DNA of 64,000 nucleotides from Spirosoma rigui (GCF_002067135.1 NZ_CP020105.1:496001-560000), one strand, 5' to 3'. Positions 45,180-52,117 are shown, counted from the first letter of the stretch. Program-made: numbers and translations. The notes: generated by a model not told the origin, from the sequence alone.

Positions 45180-45482
45180 GTGACGAAAGCAGACGTAATT
45201 GCAGAGATCGCCGATAAGACCGGAATCGATAAGGCAGAGGTAACGAACACCCTTGAGACCTTCTTTTCGGTAGTAAAAGACTCGTTGGCCGAGGGAGAGA
45301 ACATTTATGTGAGAGGGTTCGGCAGTTTCATCAACAAGAAAAGAGCCAAAAAGGTAGCCCGGAATATCTCGAAGAACACCGCTATGGTAATCGACGAGCA
45401 TTTCATTCCGAGCTTCAAACCCGCCAAGGTTTTCGTTGAACAAGTGAAAACCAGCGACAAAGCCAAAGTAGCGGCTGAGTAG
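45180..45482 (+). CDS. HU/IHF family DNA-binding protein
   Basis: A 100-residue nucleoid protein. It begins with a GTG and has the helical dimerisation part (TKADVIAEIADKTGIDKAEV, TLETFFSVVKDSLAEGENIY) and the DNA-bending arm region IYVRGFGSFINKKRAKKVAR followed by NISKNTAMVIDEHFIPSFKP. The GFGSF and FxPxxxP-like segments are HU signatures. In many Bacteroidota an HU/IHF-like gene lies next to mutY-ssb-gldE, as here. It is followed by a TPR gene on the same strand after 48 bp. Confidence 0.93.
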   Translation: MTKADVIAEIADKTGIDKAEVTNTLETFFSVVKDSLAEGENIYVRGFGSFINKKRAKKVARNISKNTAMVIDEHFIPSFKPAKVFVEQVKTSDKAKVAAE

Positions 45483-45530
45483 TGTCTTGACTGACAATGT
45501 TCCGTTCGTTTGCGACGTGAATCCCCCACT

Positions 45531-46427
45531 ATGAATAAATCCGTTCTGTTTGTTATCGTGCTGGCTTCGGCTCTTACGGTAGGGCTATACACCTTACCCA
45601 AGGTCGTAGTACGTAACGAAAACCGGCAGTTGGCAGGCGTGGGTGGACGCACGTCGCAAGCGCCGGGCATGACTGGTAACCAGCCAACCGACTCGCTGAA
45701 CGCAACCGCCAACATGGGCGCCGTTGATAACAGCCAGCCCGACCGGTCGGCTCTTCACGAAAAACCAGTTTCGGCAGCGGAACAGAAGCAACTGGCGTCG
45801 TTACGGACTGCGTTCCTGGCAGCGGCCCCGGACCAGAAAGAAGCAACCGGAGAAAAATTAATTGACGCTTACCGAAACGTTACCCGGTACGACAGTGCAG
45901 CGCATTATGCTGAACTGCTGGCCGTTGCTCAACCCAACGAACGAAATCTGCTTCGGGCAGGCGATGCCTATTTTGAAGCCTATACTTTTGCCGTTGATGA
46001 GCAGAAAACAGCACGACTGGGTCAGAAAACACGCGACCTTTACCAGAAGGCGCTGGCCAAAAACCCAAATCTGCTGGATGCCAAGGCGAATATGGCCATG
46101 ACGTATGTCAACACGCAAACACCCATGCAGGGGATTATGCTCCTGCGTGAAGTGCTGCAACAGGAACCGACAAACGAACTGGCTTTGTTCAATCTGGGTT
46201 TGTTATCGATGCGATCAAACCAATATGGAAAGGCGATTGAACGGTTTCGTCAGATACTGGTCAATAACCCGGACAGCCGGAAGGCTCAGTTTTACTTAGG
46301 CATCAGCTTGGCTGAAGCCGGACAGAAAGACGAAGCCCGACGCGTATTGGCCCAAGTGAAAAAGCAGGAGAAAGACCCGCAAATTCTGGCAGCCGTCCAC
46401 GAGTACGAGGACCGGCTGGCAAAATGA
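45531..46427 (+). CDS. TPR-repeat protein, membrane-anchored
   Basis: A 298-residue protein with an N-terminal hydrophobic segment (SVLFVIVLASALTVGLYTLP, ~4-24) acting as an anchor or signal, a linker to ~80, and tetratricopeptide repeats to the end. Repeats are seen in GDAYFEAYTFAVDEQKTARL..., LFNLGLLSMRSNQYGKAIER and AQFYLGISLAEAGQKDEARR, with the TPR pattern W/L-G-Y/F-A-P. It is probably a periplasmic protein-protein scaffold. It follows HU and is likely co-transcribed. Start is the ATG at 45531, with an earlier frame-opening at 45510 lacking features. Confidence 0.85.
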   Translation: MNKSVLFVIVLASALTVGLYTLPKVVVRNENRQLAGVGGRTSQAPGMTGNQPTDSLNATANMGAVDNSQPDRSALHEKPVSAAEQKQLASLRTAFLAAAPDQKEATGEKLIDAYRNVTRYDSAAHYAELLAVAQPNERNLLRAGDAYFEAYTFAVDEQKTARLGQKTRDLYQKALAKNPNLLDAKANMAMTYVNTQTPMQGIMLLREVLQQEPTNELALFNLGLLSMRSNQYGKAIERFRQILVNNPDSRKAQFYLGISLAEAGQKDEARRVLAQVKKQEKDPQILAAVHEYEDRLAK

Positions 46428-46482
46428 GTTACGCAGCCGATGGCTCGTGGTTAACACTACCGGGCCATCGGCTGCGTGACTC
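46426..46482 (+). terminator. 19-bp hairpin after the TPR gene
   Basis: Arms 46426-46444 and 46464-46482 (GAGTTACGCAGCCGATGGC / GCCATCGGCTGCGTGACTC) pair over 19 bp with one G-U. The left arm starts in the TGA stop codon of the TPR gene. Confidence 0.75.
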
Positions 46483-46556
46483 GACGTTTATACAAATTTT
46501 TGGGCTGACCAGGTGGTTGGCCGACATGTATTTCAACCTTAAACACTGTTTACACT

Positions 46557-46646
46557 ATGCCTTGCGGTAAGAAACGGAAGCGGCACAAGATTGCCACCCA
46601 CAAGCGGAAGAAACGGCTCAGAAAAAACCGGCATAAGAAAAAATAG
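46557..46646 (+). CDS. AURKAIP1/COX24-type small basic protein
   Basis: A 29-residue protein, MPCGKKRKRHKIATHKRKKR followed by LRKNRHKKK. It is more than half Lys/Arg/His. This short sequence is a known conserved Bacteroidota product of the AURKAIP1/COX24 domain group, whose mitochondrial relative mS38 is a ribosomal small-subunit protein. It is always seen near ribonuclease G in many genomes as I recall, as here. A ribosomal role is likely but inferred. Far too short for most gene finders; the start is the ATG at 46557 and the stop TAG at 46644-46646. Confidence 0.85.
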   Translation: MPCGKKRKRHKIATHKRKKRLRKNRHKKK

Positions 46647-46780
46647 TTTGTGGTTCGTGGTTCGTGGTTCACAGGTGTCGGCTTAGGGCGATGTGGGGTG
46701 TAACCGTCAAAACACGAACTACAAACTCATTTTGTGGAAGCCTCGTGCCGGTCTGCAAAGCCCGAACGTGGCTTCTTTCT
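46646..46780 (+). promoter_or_regulatory. Structured leader of ribonuclease G (two hairpins, U-tract)
   Basis: A first hairpin pairs 46646-46659 with 46713-46726 (14 bp, one G-U, ~53-base loop; the left arm begins at the last base of the small gene's stop). A second one pairs GAAGCC (46737) with GGCTTC (~46769-46774), with CGT/ACG as an extension, and is followed by TTTCTTTTT. It looks like a terminator or attenuator between the small basic protein and rng, 35 bases before the rng GTG. Three GTGGTTC heptamers in a row lie at 46650-46670. Confidence 0.5.
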
Positions 46781-46814
46781 TTTTATATAGCCATTCTAAC
46801 CGTACTTTCATCTT

Positions 46815-48377
46815 GTGAGTAATGAATTAGTTATCAGTTCGACTCAGAAAGGTGATCGGATTGCGCTCTTGCAAAACAAGAGACTGCTGGAGTATCACGA
46901 AGAAGAGTTAGACAGCAACTTTACCGTTGGCGATCTTTACTTAGGAACAGTCAAAAAACTTTCGACGGGCCTGAATGCGGCATTCGTGGACGTTGGCCAT
47001 GATAAAGATGGTTTTTTGCACTACCAGGACTTAGGGCCGAATATTAATTCGCTCAACAAGTTCGTCAAAGATGTTATCGCCAAGCGCGTCACCACCGGTC
47101 GGCTCAACAACACCAAGCTGGAGCCGACTATCGAGAAGATTGGGAAGATCGATAAGGTACTGACGAAAAACGCACCCATACTGGTTCAGGTGGTCAAGGA
47201 GCCCATCTCAACCAAAGGTCCACGCCTTTCCTGCGACATTTCAATTGCGGGCCGTTATCTGGTCCTGGTTCCGTTTTCGGACGGCGTAAACCTTTCCAAA
47301 AAAATTACTGACCGTGCCGAACGGTCGAGGCTGTTACGGCTGATGTCGTCGTTGAAGCCCGCTAATTTCGGCGTTATTGTGCGGACAGTTGCACAGGAAA
47401 AAGATGTTGAAGAGTTAGACCGCGACCTGCAGCATTCCCTTGAGAAATGGGAACAGGCCGTTAAAGCCCTTTCCGAAGCCAAGCCCCGCGATCGGGTGCT
47501 GGGTGAAATGAACCGGGCTTCGTCGATTCTTCGCGATATGCTCAACGAATCATTCGAGAGTATTACCGTCGACACGAAAGAGTCGTTTGACGAAATACGA
47601 ACCTTTATTCATACGATCGCTCCCGAAAAGGAGAAGATTGTTAAGCTGCATACGGGTAAGACAAAGGTATTTGAGGCCCTGGGGCTTGAAAAACAACTAA
47701 AGTCACTGTTTGGCCGGTCGGTTAGCCTTCCCGGCGGTGGCTACCTGATTATTGAGCATACCGAAGCGCTCCACGTTATTGATGTCAACAGCGGTAATAA
47801 ATCCAATTCGGAGGAAGATCAGGAGGCTACGGCTATCAGTGTAAACCGGGAGGCTGCCAAAGAGATTGCCCGCCAGCTTCGTCTGCGCGACATGGGTGGT
47901 ATCATCGTTGTCGATTTCATCGATATGAAGAAGGCGGAGAACAAAAAGCTCCTCCAGGATATCATGCGGGACGAAATGAAGCCCGACCGCTCGAAGTTTA
48001 CAATTCTGCCCCTGACAAAATTTGGTCTGATGCAGATTACCCGGCAACGCGTGCGGCCCGAGATGAACATCGTTACGCGCGAAGTATGCCCCACCTGCGA
48101 CGGTACCGGTACCATTCAGGCCAGTGTACTGGTCACGGACGTTATTGAAAACAACCTCGATTACATCCTGACCAAGCAGAACGAGCGCGGTATCTCCATT
48201 GCCATGCACCCGTTCCTGTATGCCTACTACACCAAGGGCTGGTATTCTAAACAGATGCAGTGGTACACAAAGTACAAAACCTGGGTTAAGCTTGTTAAAG
48301 ACAGCTCGCTGGGTATTGTTAACTTTAAGTTCTTCAATAAAGCCGGTGAAGCCATTGAAATTGGTAGCGTAGCCTGA
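46815..48377 (+). CDS. rng: Ribonuclease G/E family endoribonuclease
   Basis: A 520-residue RNase E/G family enzyme for rRNA maturation and mRNA decay. The S1 domain is residues ~38-125 (VGDLYLGTVKKLSTGLNAAF, VDVGHDKDGFLHYQDLG). The catalytic DNase I-like part has IEHTEALHVIDVNSGNKSNS (~315; the Asp in VIDVNSG binds Mg2+) and GGIIVVDFIDMKKAENKKLL (~360; the VVDFIDM Asp). The Zn-link pair Cys is in CPTCDGTGTI (~424). The E. coli RNase E C-terminal scaffold is absent. GTG start. Followed by a terminator. Confidence 0.95.
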   Translation: MSNELVISSTQKGDRIALLQNKRLLEYHEEELDSNFTVGDLYLGTVKKLSTGLNAAFVDVGHDKDGFLHYQDLGPNINSLNKFVKDVIAKRVTTGRLNNTKLEPTIEKIGKIDKVLTKNAPILVQVVKEPISTKGPRLSCDISIAGRYLVLVPFSDGVNLSKKITDRAERSRLLRLMSSLKPANFGVIVRTVAQEKDVEELDRDLQHSLEKWEQAVKALSEAKPRDRVLGEMNRASSILRDMLNESFESITVDTKESFDEIRTFIHTIAPEKEKIVKLHTGKTKVFEALGLEKQLKSLFGRSVSLPGGGYLIIEHTEALHVIDVNSGNKSNSEEDQEATAISVNREAAKEIARQLRLRDMGGIIVVDFIDMKKAENKKLLQDIMRDEMKPDRSKFTILPLTKFGLMQITRQRVRPEMNIVTREVCPTCDGTGTIQASVLVTDVIENNLDYILTKQNERGISIAMHPFLYAYYTKGWYSKQMQWYTKYKTWVKLVKDSSLGIVNFKFFNKAGEAIEIGSVA

Positions 48378-48407
48378 TACGCTGTTCGCAACACGACCAC
48401 ATTATGC

Positions 48408-48441
48408 AGAAGGCTCAATCCCGTTCAGGATTGAGCCTTCT
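48408..48441. terminator. Terminator between rng and the LPLAT gene
   Basis: Arms GAAGGCTCAATCC (48409-48421) and GGATTGAGCCTTC (48428-48440) pair perfectly around a six-base loop, with a T-rich flank on the + side and an A-rich left flank that gives Ts on the minus side to a lesser degree. It lies between the convergent rng and the peptide operon. Confidence 0.85.
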
Positions 48442-48470
48442 TTTCTTACGATTCTTTTTCTGTAGGTATC

Positions 48471-49586
48471 TCAGCAGAGAACTTCCATCTCCACTAACTC
48501 GCCGAACATTTCCTCACCGACTACGCCTTCGACGGAATCGACTGAGCCAAGGTTCAGTAATAAATCACGCAGGTCTTCCGTAATCTCGTAGGTCTGGTAC
48601 AGCCGCCGATCAAATAGAATTGGGGCCTGCTCCAGATCACATAACGAATACCGATCCTGGTTAAATACCGGGCGCGCTGACCGGCGTCCGTTTGTGCCCC
48701 GCTGGGGTGCTTCGGGCTCCAGGAACGACTGGATATAATTCCACCCCTCCCACTGGCCTGGATAGCGGCTCAGGTACGGCCAGAATGCATCATAGAGCTG
48801 TTGCATGGCCTCCTGACAATACATATCCCGGTTACTCTCCCGAATGGGTCGAATAGGATTCAGGAAATGCAGCACATTGGTAAGACTTGCTTTTCGATAG
48901 CTCACGACGGGGACGATAGGTACCCCAGCCGCGTGCGACAGATAGCCAACTCCTTTTCGTGTCATTACACGCCGATGACCAAATTTAACCGACAGGAACT
49001 GGTTTTCTTCACCGGGCTCCGGGGCCGTTTCCGGGCTCCCGTCTACGTAGACGATCAGCGACCGGCCGGCTTTCAATTCCCGCAGTACGGTCAACCCAGC
49101 CGACGGGCTACCGGTCTCCACAATCCGGAAGACATTCGTCAGGCCATGTTTCTCGCGCAGCCCATCAATATGAGCCTGAAGATCCCCGCCCTGCTGGCGG
49201 TTCATAGTATTGCCAACCAACAATACACAATCCACACCGTTCCGAAAGAGCACGCTTGTCAGTTGCCGATAGGATCCGAGATGGTAGGTGCAGTAAATCT
49301 TTGGTCCTTCCATCTTCGTAAATACATCGTAGGCTCCGCTCAACTTGACCAGATCACCCGCTGAAAGGCACTGCTGATCAAAGGTGGTGAATGCCTGCTG
49401 GAGCAACAGTTCCCGGAACAGTGACTCGTGCTGGCTGCGCGGGATGAAGGGCATGATATTCTCCATGTTCGCTGAGAACGTAGTGAATTTCATTAAATAG
49501 CCCCTTTCCTTCCGCAGATCGACTCGCTCGAAGTATTCGCGGCAGCGAGCCAGCTCTTTTTTATACAGGACGCGTGCTGTTGGCAT
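48471..49586 (-). CDS. LPLAT (LpxL/HtrB-like) acyltransferase-type protein with PqqD-like C-terminus
   Basis: A 371-residue protein of the lysophospholipid acyltransferase superfamily, third gene of a predicted operon behind two 54-residue peptides. Motifs: IYCTYHLGSYRQL (~98-110) corresponds to the HX4(D/E) active site, but the acid position is Arg107; then VYVDGSPETAPE (~180-190) and FGHRRVMTRKGVGYLSHAAG (~202-221) with GVPIVPVVSYR, as in LpxL-type enzymes. There is no N-terminal membrane anchor as in LpxL. Residues ~300-371 are extra: QAPILFDRRLYQTYEITEDL then LLLNLGSVDSVEGVVGEEM, a beta-hairpin plus two helices that resembles PqqD-type RiPP recognition domains. Acyl transfer to the peptides is inferred. 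Confidence 0.75.
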   Translation of the reverse strand: MPTARVLYKKELARCREYFERVDLRKERGYLMKFTTFSANMENIMPFIPRSQHESLFRELLLQQAFTTFDQQCLSAGDLVKLSGAYDVFTKMEGPKIYCTYHLGSYRQLTSVLFRNGVDCVLLVGNTMNRQQGGDLQAHIDGLREKHGLTNVFRIVETGSPSAGLTVLRELKAGRSLIVYVDGSPETAPEPGEENQFLSVKFGHRRVMTRKGVGYLSHAAGVPIVPVVSYRKASLTNVLHFLNPIRPIRESNRDMYCQEAMQQLYDAFWPYLSRYPGQWEGWNYIQSFLEPEAPQRGTNGRRSARPVFNQDRYSLCDLEQAPILFDRRLYQTYEITEDLRDLLLNLGSVDSVEGVVGEEMFGELVEMEVLC

Positions 49587-49598
49587 GGTATGTGTTAA

Positions 49599-49763
49599 TT
49601 AAAGCGAGAAAACTGGCTTGGCTGTAAATCCCTGGAATAACATCGTTGTGCAGCAACCGTCGGGTTTGAGAAACTTGAGCACGTTGGCCGTTTCGTTTTT
49701 AGCGGCAGAGACAGCGACGTTTTTCGATACTTGAGCGACTTTGATGGCGAATTGCTTTTTCAT
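49599..49763 (-). CDS. Small peptide B, candidate RiPP precursor
   Basis: A 54-residue peptide (MKKQFAIKVAQVSKNVAVSA, then AKNETANVLKFLKPDGCCTT and MLFQGFTAKPVFSL). It differs from peptide A (49798-49962) only at positions 6, 9, 16 and 17; residues 18-54 are identical, with GCC at 36-38. The charged N-terminal half followed by a conserved hydrophobic, Cys-containing C-terminus is the layout of ribosomally made, modified peptides with leader and core. No signal peptide is apparent. The stop TAA is 12 bases before the acyltransferase ATG. Too short for standard gene calling. Confidence 0.75.
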   Translation of the reverse strand: MKKQFAIKVAQVSKNVAVSAAKNETANVLKFLKPDGCCTTMLFQGFTAKPVFSL

Positions 49764-49797
49764 GGCGACTTTTTTGTTTTAGGATTGTTTATGGGTA

Positions 49798-49962
49798 CTA
49801 GAGCGAGAAAACTGGCTTAGCTGTAAATCCTTGGAACAACATCGTCGTGCAGCAACCGTCGGGTTTGAGGAACTTCAATACATTGGCCGTTTCGTTTTTA
49901 GCGGCAGAAACAGTGATGTTTTTCGATACTTGAGCGGCTTTGATGGTGAATTGCTTTTTCAT
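49798..49962 (-). CDS. Small peptide A, candidate RiPP precursor
   Basis: A 54-residue peptide (MKKQFTIKAAQVSKNITVSA, then AKNETANVLKFLKPDGCCTT and MLFQGFTAKPVFSL), first gene of the predicted operon. Its stop lies 34 bases before the start of its near-copy. The two copies also share the leader sequence just before the ATG (AAAACAAGAAAGTCGCC versus AAAACAAAAAAGTCGCC), so they come from a tandem duplication. The promoter at 50046-50076 is ~85-115 bp upstream. It has no known-family hallmark beyond the leader/core-like split. Alternative roles are a bacteriocin or a signal for the adjacent LytTR regulator. Confidence 0.78.
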   Translation of the reverse strand: MKKQFTIKAAQVSKNITVSAAKNETANVLKFLKPDGCCTTMLFQGFTAKPVFSL

Positions 49963-50045
49963 GGCGACTTTCTTGTTTTTCGATTTGATTGATTAGTAAA
50001 TTTATCCGTCTGTTCAGAGCGCTTAGTGGCGCTGTTTGATGGATA

Positions 50046-50076
50046 CAAAGGTATAGCCCCCCCTGAGGGTCATCAA
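50046..50076 (-). promoter_or_regulatory. Promoter of the small-peptide operon
   Basis: On the minus strand a TTG (50076-50074) is followed after exactly 20 bp by TACCTTTG (50053-50046), a full match to the Bacteroidota -33/-7 consensus. Transcription would start near 50040, giving a leader of ~78 bases with a small hairpin (AGCGC 50018-50022, GCGCT 50029-50033). Confidence 0.75.
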
Positions 50077-50155
50077 TCGCAATAAAGTCACCTTGTGAAG
50101 GTTAGATTAGTCAATAATTACCAGTATCTTAGTCTCAGCTTTTGTTAAGGGAACC

Positions 50156-51178
50156 ATGAACGCAGTACAACTCAACCGGACCTTTTTGAAGAAGCCGCTC
50201 TACAGCGTCTATCTTCTTATGGGCCTCGTGTTGCTTATCGAAGGGTTATCCTGGACGTCTGCTTTTCCCGCCAAACTAGAGCTCATGACCCGGCTGGGCG
50301 GTCCCTGGCCTTACTTTAGCCGGTTCTTTCAGGAGTTTATTCTGACCGAAGTTTGTACAGCCTTTATCCTGGCTACGCTCATTAACCAGCATCACAAACG
50401 GTTTCACCTGGATGCTGTCGATTTAACACCGCGCGATATCGCACGTTACGAACTGCATTTGTTGCCAACACTCCTGCTTTCGTTCTTCGTATTTAATCCC
50501 ATTACCGAATCCGTCCGCTTCCTGCTGGTCGAATTTCCTAATTATTCATTTTCTCATTTTCTGAATACTTATCTGATCGGAACCTTTACGGTTGAGATTT
50601 ACATACGCTACTTAATCCCAATTCTGGTAACAGGTTACTTACTGATCAACATATCGCTCGCGACCGATTACTTCAGCCAGCGACAGGCCGCGCAGGAAGC
50701 CGCCGAAGCGCAGGCTGCCGAAGCATCGCAGGCTGCACTGGCGTTATCTGCCGCTTTTACGTCCAAACCTCCCCCGGCCGCTTCACCTTATCTGGCTCAT
50801 CTTAAAGGCAAAAACGCGTATGGGGAACTGGACTTTCCCGTTACCGATGTTTACTTCTTCACGATTGAGGACCGATCCTATTATGCCGAGTTGGCAAAGG
50901 GTCGGTATGCTGTTGTTAAGACACTCAACGACTTAGAAACAGAGCTGGACCCCAGCCGTTTCTTCCGCGTCAAACGCGATTATATTGTTAACAGACACGC
51001 CGTTCTGAACTATGCCTACTGGGAGAACGGCAAGTACATTGTTAGACTGAACACCCCCGAACGCCACGAAATTGTTGTGCCCCGGGCACGCATGCAGGTG
51101 TTCCGTGAATGGTTACAGGAGACCCAGCAGCCGTTTCTGGATGAAACGACTACCAGTTCTCAAACCATTGATGTATAG
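50156..51178 (+). CDS. Membrane-anchored LytTR-type transcription regulator
   Basis: A 340-residue protein with four predicted membrane segments (about residues 16-35, 56-77, 105-122 and 140-170; SVYLLMGLVLLIEGLSW, HLLPTLLLSFFVF, YLIPILVTGYLLINISL among them), an Ala/Glu/Gln coiled-coil-like linker (~175-205), and a LytTR DNA-binding domain at ~220-325 (VTDVYFFTIEDRSYYAELAK, DPSRFFRVKRDYIVNRHAVL, IVVPRARMQVFREWL). The membrane part may sense a ligand. It has no receiver domain. It is divergent from the small-peptide operon across 193 bp, which suggests that it controls it, and might respond to the product. It ends 13 bp from the convergent LuxR gene. Confidence 0.85.
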   Translation: MNAVQLNRTFLKKPLYSVYLLMGLVLLIEGLSWTSAFPAKLELMTRLGGPWPYFSRFFQEFILTEVCTAFILATLINQHHKRFHLDAVDLTPRDIARYELHLLPTLLLSFFVFNPITESVRFLLVEFPNYSFSHFLNTYLIGTFTVEIYIRYLIPILVTGYLLINISLATDYFSQRQAAQEAAEAQAAEASQAALALSAAFTSKPPPAASPYLAHLKGKNAYGELDFPVTDVYFFTIEDRSYYAELAKGRYAVVKTLNDLETELDPSRFFRVKRDYIVNRHAVLNYAYWENGKYIVRLNTPERHEIVVPRARMQVFREWLQETQQPFLDETTTSSQTIDV

Positions 51179-51191
51179 TTTCCCCAATCGT

Positions 51192-51890
51192 TTACAAATA
51201 GTTCTTCACGGCAATTCCGTATCTCGGTAGCTGACGACAACTGCTCAAATCCAGTTTTTTAGCGATGTGAGCCTTGTGGTTAACCGCCGTTCGGTAACTG
51301 ATACTCAACCGATCCGCAATTTCGTCGGACGTATGGCCGTTTGCTACCAGTTTGAGTACCTCACGCTCCCGATCAGTAAGCCGTCTAAGTTCATCGCGGG
51401 TGTTCTCATCGATCATTTCTACTCCGTAGTTCTTCAGCAGGTCCATAAAGCCGCTGCTGTAGTAGCAACCACCATTGCTCACCGTTTGAAAACACCGGTA
51501 TAGCTCATCCAATCCATCGCTGGCGTAGAGAAAGCCGAAAAAACCCATCTGCATCGCCGTAGCCACCATACGGTGGTCGGGTTTGCTGGTGTATAGAATA
51601 AACTTGGTTTGCTGATTGGACTGCTGCATTTCGTGTACGATATCGAATCCCCGGCGACCAGACATTTCTGATTCCAGAATAACGCAGTTGGGTCGCTTTA
51701 CGCGGATCTGCTGGAGCGTATCATCCATTTCCACAGCACGCCCTACAACGTTGTATCCCTGCTCCTTGAGGAGTTGACTTAGCACTTCGCAGTTAAACAC
51801 TTCAGACTGGGCGACAAGAATCGAAAAATCCCGACGACGAAGCGCAAAATTCTTGGCGGCCTCCTGGCCATTTGCTGGTCTGTCCATCAT
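51192..51890 (-). CDS. LuxR-type regulator with degenerate receiver domain
   Basis: A 232-residue response-regulator-like protein. The receiver (residues ~22-145) has the fold sequence, but the phospho-accepting Asp is Glu73 (VILESEMSG in place of VLMDLxMPG), the acidic pair is QS (ILVAQSE) and the conserved Lys is Ala123 (GFFGFLYAS). The C-terminal GerE-type helix-turn-helix (~165-225; LTDREREVLKLVANGHTSDE then IADRLSISYRTAVNHKAHIA) is intact. So it probably acts without phosphorylation; the Glu could mimic the phosphorylated state. It is convergent with the LytTR gene. Upstream of it lies a 29-bp inverted repeat. Confidence 0.9.
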   Translation of the reverse strand: MMDRPANGQEAAKNFALRRRDFSILVAQSEVFNCEVLSQLLKEQGYNVVGRAVEMDDTLQQIRVKRPNCVILESEMSGRRGFDIVHEMQQSNQQTKFILYTSKPDHRMVATAMQMGFFGFLYASDGLDELYRCFQTVSNGGCYYSSGFMDLLKNYGVEMIDENTRDELRRLTDREREVLKLVANGHTSDEIADRLSISYRTAVNHKAHIAKKLDLSSCRQLPRYGIAVKNYL

Positions 51891-51954
51891 GTGTGTTTGT
51901 ATTCAGATAGGTGAAGGTAATGAGTCGATAATTGGATGGATGATAAGCCCGGCT

Positions 51955-52036
51955 TGAAATCACCATTTCACCGGACGAAATCAACGATAAATCGGGAATG
52001 ATTTGAGTGATTTCGTCCGGTGAAATGGTGATTTCA
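51955..52036. repeat. Perfect 29-bp inverted repeat in a divergent promoter gap
   Basis: Arms 51955-51983 and 52008-52036 are exact reverse complements, with a 24-base spacer. Within each arm GAAATCA occurs twice (51956, 51977) or as TGATTTC (52008, 52029), 21 bp apart. It lies between the divergent starts of the LuxR gene (51890) and the gene at 52118, so it cannot be a terminator for either; it ends 11 bp before the -33 box of the latter. Confidence 0.85.
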
Positions 52037-52047
52037 CACAAATCGGG

Positions 52048-52078
52048 TTGGTAGACATAGGCTGTCACTATACATTTG
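52048..52078 (+). promoter_or_regulatory. Promoter of the 52118 gene
   Basis: TTG (52048-52050), exactly 20 bp, then TACATTTG (52071-52078): a full Bacteroidota promoter. The start would be ~52084, giving a leader of ~34 bases to the ATG at 52118. Confidence 0.75.
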
Positions 52079-52117
52079 ATTGATAGCTACGGAAATAAAT
52101 TATTAACGTGTTGTGTA

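Noticed and set aside
46650-46670. Three GTGGTTC units as a CRISPR-like array
   Set aside because: Units are contiguous without spacers and only 7 bp long; it is a short tandem repeat within a hairpin arm.
48471-49586. Ordinary lipid A late acyltransferase (LpxL)
   Set aside because: No N-terminal membrane anchor, altered HX4D/E motif, an extra C-terminal domain and coupling to small peptides argue against the housekeeping role.
51955-52036. The 29-bp inverted repeat as an insertion-sequence end pair
   Set aside because: Only 24 bases between the arms, no target-site duplication seen, no transposase; an operator is more likely, although a tiny MITE is not excluded.
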